From the NCBI RefSeq assembly GCF_947179165.1, contig NC_077240.1, positions 82,038,001 to 82,102,000 of the forward strand: a stretch of DNA of 64,000 nt. The letters run 5' to 3'. This DNA comes from Solanum dulcamara. Its lineage: Eukaryota > Streptophyta > Magnoliopsida > Solanales > Solanaceae. Below the pieces are notes generated by a model, which was not told the DNA's origin, searched no databases, and saw nothing but the letters and a program-made list of their open reading frames with translations. The position numbers and the translations under genes were made by a program. Below, piece after piece: positions 34,839 through 43,668 of this stretch (positions are counted from its first letter, which is position 1; every line of letters starts with the position of its first letter).

Positions 34839-35681
34839 AGAAACTTAGGTATGGCCAAGAATGCTCCTAGAAAGTAAGGACCCGAATTTAGAATGTACTA
34901 ATGTGACTAAAACACATTTTTAATTAATTGATATCACATACATAAATATAAAATTTTCGAATTTGTTATTTAAGTAGACGGGCAAATTTATTATCCATCA
35001 AAGTTCCAACTATACATTGATAACTTTCAAGCATTGTTTTTAGAGTACTATTCCATAATTCAAGCATTGTTTTTGTTTTTTGGTTAATATTTTTGTTGGT
35101 TTCATTAATTAATATAACATCGTTAGCAAATAGCATACATTAGAAGACCTTATGAGTTCGATGTCTATTTTTGATTTTAACTTTTTTGTTACAAGCAACT
35201 CCTATTATTCTCATGGTTATAGAAAATCATGTGGTTAATCTATTTCAATTTTAATAGGTGTGTTTGACATAACATTTTCAAGTTACGATTTCGACATATA
35301 AGTCTTGTTATGAAAATTTATCAATGAAATAAATAACTTAATTAAATTCTGTAAAATAATTATGAATTTAAGTTAATAGGAAAGATTTTTTATGATATTA
35401 AACTATTTGAATTTGTGATAGCAAGTTCTTTTTATCTTTAAACTAGATTTTAAAATTATTTATAAAAAGAATTATCTGATTTTTATTGTGTAAGTATTTT
35501 TTATTATTATTTTTGAGAAAAAGTTTTTTTCTTATTTATTTTTGAGAAAATTAGTATTTAAGAAAATTTTCGTGTAAAACCCCCAAATGCTACTGCTTCT
35601 GAACCCACGCAACGCTTTCACTTTCAGCAAGCGCCACCGTCCTCTGCCGCTCGCCGCCGCCGATTCTGTATTTGACCTCCG

Positions 35682-35690
35682 AAACCCTAG
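35682..35690 (+). promoter_or_regulatory. Telo-box in the 5' UTR/promoter of the bL19m gene
   Basis: AAACCCTAG, 37 bases before the start codon. Telo-box motifs are common near the start sites of plant ribosomal-protein and other translation genes, which fits the downstream gene. Confidence 0.6.
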
Positions 35691-35726
35691 AAGTTTAAAA
35701 TCGTAGATATATTCTTCTAGAAGAAA

Positions 35727-38700
35727 ATGTGGAGAAGACTCTCTTCTCAGCTCCGAGCTCTAACGCCATCTTTGTCTCCTCCGAAATGCAACCTTTTCGT
35801 AACAGGTTCTGTTTCATCTTCGTCTCTGACCTCGGAGGCTTTTCGTCCATCCGTGGCTCTGTATAATCGGCATTTTAGCTCTGAATTTGGTACGCTACTG
35901 TTATTCACATCTTTTTTCTACTGTTTACCTCACTGCCATTGGCTTGAACTATAAGTGTTGAACGATCATATGTGTGTGTGTGTGGAGACATAAGATCTGG
36001 ATTTTGATTTTTCCTTTTTCTTTTGCGATGTATGTATTTAGGAGTTGTTTGGTAGCTTGTTAGAGTCATGCACATATTAGTAACATAGGATTTAGTTATG
36101 AATGAATTTATGTGTTCCTTTATGCAGGGATTAGTTATTCATGTATTAGGTATTCCACCTACATAGATTTTTTCATAACTTATACATATATTAATTTATG
36201 CGTCCTAAATTGTAAGCCAAACACCTTATTAATTTTATACATGAATGATTTACCTCCTAAACAACTAATATTCATAGTATTACTTATGTAGAATTTAATA
36301 CCCGGAAAACTCACATCTAAACTAGTTACGAAACGACCTCTTAGGGGTGGTAGTTGATTAGAGTTATGCAAGATTAGTAATGTAGAAATTAATTGTGATA
36401 TAATTTATGTATTATTTTACGCAAGTATTAGTAATGCAGAGTTTACTTATTTATGTATTAGTTATTCCACTTTTTATTTTGCATAAAATAATACATAGAT
36501 ATCCTCATAACTTGCACATGTATTAGTTATGTGGTTTTCTAATTTGTAACCGGAACACATAACTTACCTCCTAACCAGCTACCAAACATGGTATTAGTTA
36601 TTATGCAGGATTTAACACCTAAACTCTCATCTCTAAACAAACTACCAAACGACCCCATATTGTATATTCGATGATAATGAGTTGAAAGTATTTTTTTTAA
36701 TTTTGTAAATCAGGCAATGCTTCTAAGAAGAATGAAGTCGAGCGTGGAGTAAGTTCTCATCACTCTTATCTCCTTAATCTTTTCTATATTGACTGGTCCG
36801 GACACCACAGTTATCAAAAAATAAATAATCTTTTCTATATTAACTGTTAGATTATACTGAACAATGTGTTTGTCTTATGGTGCGTGTTGTTGAAGAAAAT
36901 TCTGAATGATTGATTTACAATGTCAGAGTTTTCTTTTTATCATTATGATAGTTTTTTCATTTTAAGCCGAGGGTCTATCTGAAATAACCTCTCTATTTCT
37001 ATGAGGCAGAGGTAAGGTTTGCATACACTCTACCCTCCCTAGACCCCACTTGTGGGATTATGACACTCGGTATGTTGTTGTTGTATTTTGATAGTCTTTT
37101 CTGTAATAAAGAGCATTTTGATAATTCGTTTTTGATTATTATTGACTAGTAAGTGTTTATTGGAACTTTTGGAGTCTGTTCATTACATAGAATTTATTGA
37201 CAATATGGATTGGTTAGAAGTTGTATATGAGTTATATTAGAACGGTTCTCAGCTCCACATGCACACATGCTTGAATCTCTGTATGTTCTTGATGGAGTGA
37301 TTTTAAGCTGTATGTGTTGCGCTACGATGGCTCTAATTTTCTGTGGCTAATGGAATATGGATCAACATGCCTTTTGCAGTGTCCAATAATTTGAATGGAA
37401 GAACTACATTACATGTTATGCTGTTATGGTGGTTCTTCTCTGTGGAATACGTTGATCAATAGTGTTTTAGCATTAAATGAAATTATTATTGTTTTCTTCT
37501 GAAGTTCTGTGGATTGATATTGTATCTGCAACTTCTTTCAGAACTTACTCGAAACTAGATTGAACGTGTCTGTTCACTCTGAGCACAACAGACATGCTTC
37601 ACTGACATCACCTTACAAAGTTTATAGATCATGTTTATTGCAACACAATAACATGGTCCCAAGCTTCCCTAGAAGGTTCATTACAACAGGTGCTACTTCA
37701 GTTGACATGGTTTCTGAAGATGCTTCTGCTTTGGCGACTCCACGTATCAAATTTAAGAGGCTTGATAAAACAGCAAAACATATAATGCAGGTATACAAGA
37801 TGGGATCTTTTTTTCCAAATATCTTCCTTCAGTCTCCGATGGCTTATTTTGTTGCCCTTTTTTTCTTTTTCTTTTGATACAATGTAAGAACTTATGATAT
37901 CGTCAATGTCTAATGGAAATCCTATTTCTATTATGATGTAGATTCTTGATAAGGAAGCTGTTGAAGAAGTAAGGGCGAAGAGTGATATTCCTGATATAAA
38001 GCCTGGTTATATTATCCAGCTCAAATTGGTATAGAAGCTTCTGTTAAAAGGATCATGCGTCATTTTTTAATTCCTATTTGACAACCAGCATTGAACAAAT
38101 GCTGTTGTTTTGGTAGTCATATTTTTAATTTATGTTTTGTGCACATATGATCCTCCAACATGTTGGACTGATTTCATAGAAAAAAACTCCTGCATATATT
38201 TTTCATGTATGCTTGCTCCATCTTTAAAAGAAAAGTATATTACTCGTGAAAAAACATAAAGGAAAACTGTGGTTTTACTGGTGGGATGATGGTTATGTTG
38301 CAGGAAGTGCCGGAGAACAAGAGACGGGTTTCAATTGTCAAAGGCATAGTGATAGCAAGGCGCAACGCAGGTTTAAATACTACATTCAGATTAAGAAGAC
38401 TTGTGGCTGGAGTTGGGGTTGAAAACCTATTTCATCTGTAAGTCATCATTATGTGTTTGTTACATTCTTTAATGAACGCTCTTTTGGTTGTCAGTTAATG
38501 CTTGCAATGGCTAGATTTAGGTTATGTTGTTATTTCCTTTTATTATTGTGAAAGTGTGAGAGGTTAGCTTTCGTGGGTCTAAGGAGAGGTAGAGGTAGGC
38601 CGGAAAAGTATTAGGGAAAGATGATTAGACAAGACATGTCGCAACTTCAACTCATCATGGACATGAGCGTGTAATGGCTTTCCCTTGATAGGGGCTTGCT

Positions 38701-40538
38701 TCTTTAAGCTCCACCCAACCTATACAAGGTATTGCTCGCTTTCTCTTCGCCACTAGCTTAGATAGAAGATTATGGAGGACCGTATATGATTAGTCGGTAG
38801 TTGTGCGTTGCCTATCTTCTCCTTTCATACCAGTAGTAGTAGTATTACTCTTGTAGCTCTTGTCCTTTTGTTTCTGTTACTAGCAGTTGTTTTTTGTACT
38901 TCGATTAACTCTATTTTGTTGTAGTTGTCGTCCTCTTTTATTTTTCCATCATACTGTAAGGTAGGGATAAGGTCTGCATACAACCATGCACTCTACCCTC
39001 CTCAAATTCCAATTGTGGGATTACACTAAGTATGTTGTTGTTGTTGTATTGCACTGTTGAGCAAATCTAAGTTTGGAAAGTGATTATTTGCTTAACCTGA
39101 TTGAAGTCATTACTATAAGAGCAGTTATGGTAGAAAGGTCAAGAGTGTGATGCTTTTCTGGTAATGATTGGCATTGGGATGACATTAAGAAATGATCCTA
39201 GGGTGATAATATAAGTTTGGTTTATTTTGACCTAAAAGTTTAGCATGGTGTTCATTGACCTAGAAAAGGAAGGTCCTTTGGAGATGTATGGAGTCTAAAG
39301 GTGTACTTGTGGCTTACATTAGGGCCATCAAGGATATGTACGATCGAGATAAGACTTGTATTAAGATAGTGGGAGGTGACTCAGAACACTTTTTGGTCAT
39401 GATGGGGTTGCACTAAAGATCAACCCTTAGCCTGCTTCTATTTGCACTAAAGATCAACCCTTAGCCTGCTCCTATTTGCCTAGAGGTAACCCCCACTAGG
39501 CAAGCGCGGTGCGATGAGCTTGATCCAGAAGGCAAATCCCTTGCTTTCCTTGGCAAGGGGTTTTGAACTTGAGACCTCCGACTTGGAAGTCCCAAGCCCA
39601 AACCACCAAAAAATGGAGGGATAACTTATTTCGGGTTTAACAATTCTTGGATAAGACCCCCTAAATGACTAAACTATCCCTTAATCCCTTCTCCTAATTT
39701 TCTTTTGTAATTTGATGTCCTTTTTAATGACATTGAGTTGGTTATAAATGTTCTTTTTAGTTCTCCAAATCGGTTACAATGTCATTTGATGATTTCACAA
39801 ACTAATATATTTTTCCTCCATGTCCGTTGATTGACCACTTGAACTGTTTTTTTTAATAAGCTTTACAACAACAACAACCCAGTGAAATCCACAACGTGGG
39901 GTCTGGGGAGGGTAAAGTGTACGCAGACCATACTTCTACCAAGGTAGGACGACTGTTTCTGAGAGACCCTCGGCTCAAAAGAAGCATAAAAAGAGGTCAG
40001 ATACGGCTAAGAAGTTCAAAACGATATGGGAAAACAAATAACGAATAACGCAAATAACGAAAGCGACACAGCTAAAATAAGCTTTAGGTATTTTAAAATT
40101 TAAGTAGCCTTAAATATATGTTAAGTTTAAGGTATATTTGACCAACAAAAAGTTAAAAATACACCTGCTATCAAGGATCCTCGTAGTGGCACATCACACC
40201 TCAAAATTAATAACAATTTTTTTTCTTCATATTTTAGTACTTGACTTGACTAGTTAAATGAAGCAGAAAATCCTACAAAAATTTAAGGGTATAATTGTAA
40301 AGAAGATTTTTGTAGAGTTTTACGCTCAAATTATTCGATTGTAATTAATGATTGTAGAGGTGTTTCATAATTTGCTTATAGAGCTTTCACAGGATTGGAC
40401 TCCTAATGTTTAAGTGATTCGATTATTTGCAGGTACTCTCCCAACCTAAAGGAGATAAAGGTGCTGGACAAGAAAAAAGTGAGGAGGGCCAAGCTATACT
40501 ATCTCAGGGACAAAATGAATGCCCTGAAAAAACACTAA
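35727..40538 (+). CDS. Mitochondrial large-subunit ribosomal protein bL19
   Basis: Structural protein of the mitochondrial ribosome large subunit. Six coding exons: 35727-35889, 36714-36748, 37542-37790, 37942-38028, 38304-38437, 40433-40538. They total 774 nt, 257 aa. The N-terminus [20 protein letters not shown] is Arg/Ser-rich without acidic residues, like a mitochondrial presequence. The region up to about residue 140 is a plant-type extension with little recognisable similarity. Residues from about 145 to 257 are a clear bL19 domain: [60 protein letters not shown], then [20 protein letters not shown]. Plants also have plastid bL19; the presequence favours the mitochondrion, but targeting is inferred. 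Intron 5 (2 kb) holds LINE and SINE debris. An AATAAA at 41008-41013 may be the polyadenylation signal. It lies about 240 bp downstream of the duplicated biotin carboxylase unit. Confidence 0.92.
36041..36656. mobile_element. Two adjacent MITE-like elements in bL19m intron 1
   Basis: The left end GGAGTTGTTTGGTAG and the inverse of the right end GGGGTCGTTTGGTAG match as terminal inverted repeats. A second pair of internal ends meets at about 36340 (GAAACGACCTC then AGGGGTGGTAGTTGA). Each half is about 300 bp and has many ATGTATTAGTTAT-type internal words, so the unit looks like two related non-autonomous elements side by side. No coding sequence. Confidence 0.65.
36794..36825 (+). repeat. 32-bp SINE 3'-end fragment with 19-bp target-site duplication
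   Basis: CTGGTCCGGACACCACAG plus an A-rich end is the last piece of the SINE family seen at 42886-43113. It is flanked by TAATCTTTTCTATATTGAC (36775-36793) and TAATCTTTTCTATATTAAC (36826-36844). In bL19m intron 2. Confidence 0.85.
36964..37090 (+). repeat. RTE LINE/SINE tail in bL19m intron 2
   Basis: AAGCCGAGGGTCTATCTG, AGGTAAGGTTTGCATACAC, CTCTACCCTCCCTAGACCCC, ending GGTATGTTGTTGTTG. A well preserved example of the tail. Confidence 0.75.
38566..39052 (+). mobile_element. 3' end of a decayed RTE-type LINE (bL19m intron 5)
   Basis: Translated + strand gives RGRGRPEKY then a stop, then [18 protein letters not shown], and further on LDRRLWRT. This is the C-terminal signature of plant RTE-type LINE ORFs (RGRPKKYW...IRQDM...LDRxxWR). 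It runs into a tail with GGTAGGGATAAGGTCTGC and ends in TTG repeats at about 39035-39051. Several in-frame stops show it is dead. Confidence 0.75.
39240..39478 (+). mobile_element. LINE reverse-transcriptase fragment (bL19m intron 5)
   Basis: Translated from 39273: [20 protein letters not shown], then [27 protein letters not shown] and a stop. Just before it is FIDLEK, with a short deletion between. This matches the reverse-transcriptase core of plant RTE-type LINEs. The expected Gln after GLH is a TAA stop. A 34-bp direct repeat (39411-39444 and 39445-39478) follows. Confidence 0.8.
39479..39608 (-). repeat. Inverted SINE-like fragment with B box
   Basis: On the minus strand it reads TTGGGACTTCCAAGTCGGAG, then TCTCAAGTTCAAAACCCC (B-box-like), then CCTTGCCAAGGAAAGCAAGG. 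It resembles a dispersed Solanaceae SINE family. It lies directly next to the LINE fragment. Confidence 0.5.
39866..39992 (-). repeat. RTE LINE/SINE tail, inverted (bL19m intron 5)
   Basis: Starts with ACAACAACAACCC, contains GGGGTCTGGGGAGGGTAAAG and ends GAGACCCTCGGCTCAAAAG. This is the reverse of the tail at 36964-37090. Confidence 0.75.
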
Positions 40539-42320
40539 CAAGCTAGCTCGTGTGGAAGGTACATAGAAATATATGTGTGTTGGATGTTACTGCCTAATGA
40601 GATCTGTCAAGTTCTTATGCGGTGCCTAAGAAAATGCTGTTTATCTATCAGGGTAGAGCCTATCATCTCAAAGTTGTTTCGCCAGTGTAAAAGATTGCAG
40701 CAGAAAGGAATCTTATTGTTCCAATTCTGGGTCACAGTTTTTACACTCTGTTGATCAACATGTATCAGCAACATTTCCTTTTCCAGATGTTGCAAGTAAC
40801 TTTTACTATGTCGCAAGCAGATCTTGCCATAGAACTAGCATCTCTTTGTTAGATTCTATTACACTCATAAACTCGGGGTGGTTTTAAAAAAGATGTTTTG
40901 TTGTCTATATCAGAACTGAATGAAAAGCTATACGATCTTTACTAAGTTTTAGTAATTTCTGATATGCTGTACACTTCTGGTTTCTGAGACCTACCTGAAG
41001 AGATTCAAATAAAGCATATTTTCTTAGCTGCTTAGCAGTAAGTGTATCGAGTATTTCTCTTTATTTTCTGATTGAATAGTTTGGTGAGTTGTGGTTCAAC
41101 AAGCTTGTAAATTTTGTAATTGGATTTGGACAATAAGAAAGGAGACTTCTCCAGTTTGGTCGAAGGCTCAGTTGAGGCGGGTGCTAACGCCCTAAAACTC
41201 AATAAAGCTTATATGGAGGGCGTTTCGCCTTGCATAAGTTGTCATTGCCTTTGCCCCTTCATTGTAGGCAAGGCACTAAGGCGTGCACATTATTACCCAA
41301 ACACTAATTGTTAAGGAAAACATTGTGAATGAACTTATTACAGTTGACACTAATGTCAATACACTGTAACTTTGGTAATGATCATATAGGCACTTCTACA
41401 TGACAGAAGTGAAATTGGCAAACAATATGTCAAAGTGGGCAAATCAATGAATTGATATGTTTAATTTTTTCTTGAAAAGGCAAAATAGAAAAACCCTCCC
41501 CTCCCTTGCTGCTCCTTCCTCCGTCTCTGTCCTCCCCCGTCCACCGCTCCTCCTATTCTCGTCGTTCCTTGTTTTTTCCACTTTCAATAGTTAGAAGAAG
41601 CGTGAATGACAATCAATCTTGATTAATTGTTTTCAACTGAAGGGCTTTTTCCTACTAATGAATACAAATTTTCGAGAGTGAACTTTCAAGCAATTGAATG
41701 TTAAATGCGTCTAGTCAGATATCATAAAGATTAATAATTACAGGATTGAAAGTGTTATTAATTATTTTAAAAAAAAAGTAAAATATAAATTTCAAAAGTT
41801 TAGGCATGATACTCTTTACGTACTTAATAGTTAAGTTTTACATTTTGAGAGTTAATTTAACTAATTTACTTTTAAAAAAAATTAAACACAAATTTCAATA
41901 GTTTAGGCCTGATACTTCTTTTGTTCTAAACTAGTTTTGAGAGATAAATTGAATTGCAGTAATTTAATATTTTAAAATTAAAATTGTATATATTCAAAAA
42001 TTACATTTTTCTAGTTCAATATTTTTTCATACTAATATAATAAATAAAATATATTTAAAATATTAATCAAATTTTTTTTAGTTTAACTAATCGACTCTAG
42101 AGAAGTAAAACCTGACAAATATTTTGGAATAAAAAAAATATTTTGTGATATGACAACAAATTTCAATAACTTTTCCTTCTTTTTTGTTTTTCTAAAAGAT
42201 AAACTCCCTCAAAGTTGCCCTATAAATCAAAACTGTGCAACTATTACTCAATTTCTCTAGTCTTAGAAAAATCCAAGTAAAAACGGCTTAATATTTTCTT
42301 TCTCTTCTTCCGGCGAAACT
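40539..42320. other. bL19m 3' flank and SF3B6 upstream region
   Basis: No further gene is seen. 40539 to about 41030 is likely 3' UTR. 41145-41300 holds a GCG/AAGGC-rich degraded repeat (GGCAAGGCACTAAGGCGTGC) like the core of small hAT elements. 41490-41580 is a CT-rich tract. 41750-42180 is very AT-rich. Confidence 0.55.
42221..42227 (+). promoter_or_regulatory. TATA box of the SF3B6 gene
   Basis: TATAAAT, 94 bases before the start codon. A transcription start around 42250 would give a short 5' UTR with the CT-rich stretch TTTCTTTCTCTTCTTCC just before the ATG. Confidence 0.6.
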
Positions 42321-43668
42321 ATGGCGGCGTTAAGTCTCCGAAAGGGCAATACTCGGCTACCACCGGAGGTGAACAGGGTGCTATACGTTCGGAATCTTCC
42401 GTTCAATATCACGAGCGAGGAGATGTATGATATCTTCGGAAAGTACGGTGCTATAAGACAGATTCGTATTGGCACAAATAAGGATACACGTGGTACTGCT
42501 TTCGTCGTCTATGAGGATATATATGATGCAAAAACCGCTGTCGATCATCTCTCCGGCTTCAATGTCGCTAATCGGTAAAAAAACAAAAACTTTTGCCTAA
42601 TTTCCGTTGTTTCTAATCGCATTTAGGGTTTATTTGCTTGAATTTTACTATTGGATGCAACAATTGTTTAATTATTCAGTTTTTTTCAGTTTCGATTCAA
42701 AAATTACTAGTTTATTTTTGAAATTAAATCTACCCTTAATAATTTTATAATTTGTATTATGTAGATTTCATTAGTCGGAGAAGAAGTGCTTTCAACTCTG
42801 AACTAGTTGGGGTCTGTTTTATGAATCCTTCTTCTTATTCTGCTCAGTTTTGATTAGTTTATTTCAATAGTTAGTAGATTGTCTTTCACTCAAGGATGTG
42901 ACCTAGTGGTGATGAAGCAGAGCTATGAGGTTTTAGGTTCAAATTCTAGTGGAGACAAAAGCACAAAAACATTAGGTGATTCTTTCCTTTTTCCTAGTCG
43001 TGGTGGATAGAGTTATTTGGTACCTGTTGTTGGTGGGAGGTGACATGTATCCTGTGGAGTTAGGTGAGGTGCACGAAAGCTGGTTAGGACACCATGGTCA
43101 TAAAAAGAATAAGTTAGTAGATTGTCTTTTTTTTTTGGATAACCGTGGTGTCTGGTCTAGCTTTCGTGCACCTCAACTAATGCTATGAGATACTTGTCAC
43201 CTCCCATATTAACTAACTCTGTCCGCCAAGGATAGGACAAATTGGAAGAGCTCATGTAGTGTTTTTTAAGTCTTTGCTGGGATAGTAGATGGTCTTTTAA
43301 TATAAATCAGGAGTCCTTTTCAAAATCAGAGGTACCAACCTACTTAATTTGATGTATATTTGGTGTAGATTCTAAACTAGTTAGGATTAGTTATATGGAT
43401 GTTCTATGTCAGTATGTCAGCAGTCATTCTGCTATATCTTGACTTATTTTTCAAGAAAAAATGGGGGCTTTTTAATATATTATAGTTTCTCTATATTTTC
43501 TACTCACATACTTATCTTGATGTATATTTGGTGTTTTTGTTATTTGGCAGATACTTGATAGTTCTGTATTACCAGCAAGCGAAGATGAGTAAGAAATTTG
43601 ACCAGAAGAAGAAGGAGGACGAGATAACAAAGCTTCAGGAGAAATATGGTATTCCCAAAGATAAGTGA
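42321..43668 (+). CDS. Splicing factor 3B subunit 6 (p14/SF3b14), U2 snRNP branch-site protein
   Basis: Small RRM protein of the SF3b complex that sits next to the branch-point adenosine in the spliceosome. Two coding exons: 42321-42574 and 43551-43668 (TGA), with a split Arg codon at the junction. Total 372 nt, 123 aa (human protein 125 aa). RNP2 is LYVRNLPF (21-28) and RNP1 lies in [10 protein letters not shown] (57-66). Tyr22, the residue that in the human protein contacts the branch adenosine, is kept. The C-terminal tail [20 protein letters not shown] is the charged helix of the family. Highly conserved and complete. Its only intron (976 bp) carries the SINE pair at 42886-43282. Confidence 0.97.
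42886..43113 (+). mobile_element. Full-length tRNA-derived SINE, SF3B6 intron
   Basis: A box region GATGTGACCTAGTGGTGATG, B box TAGGTTCAAATTCTAG, body with GGTGGATAGAGTTATTTGG and GTTGGTGGGAGGTGACATG, 3' end GACACCATGGTCATAAAA. It is flanked by TTAGTAGATTGTCTTT at 42870-42885 and 43114-43129. About 228 bp. The best reference copy of this SINE family in the window. Confidence 0.88.
43130..43282 (-). mobile_element. 5'-truncated SINE, inverted, sharing the target site
   Basis: Starts with a T-run and ATAACCGTGGTGTCTGGTC (reverse of the SINE 3' end) and runs to TTTGCTGGGA. It lacks the A box end. A third copy of the target repeat, TAGTAGATGGTCTTT, follows at 43283-43297. Confidence 0.8.

Larger units (their letters stand above)
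21257..35490 (+). repeat. Tandem segmental duplication, unit 2 (biotin carboxylase copy 2)
   Basis: Direct duplicate of about 7628-20085, longer by some 1.8 kb. Copy-2-specific insertions lie in intron 6 (26429-26632), intron 12 (about 31000-31605), intron 15 (32572-32646) and the 3' flank (about 33949-34838). It also has microsatellite growth and a shorter 5' UTR-intron repeat. Confidence 0.9.
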
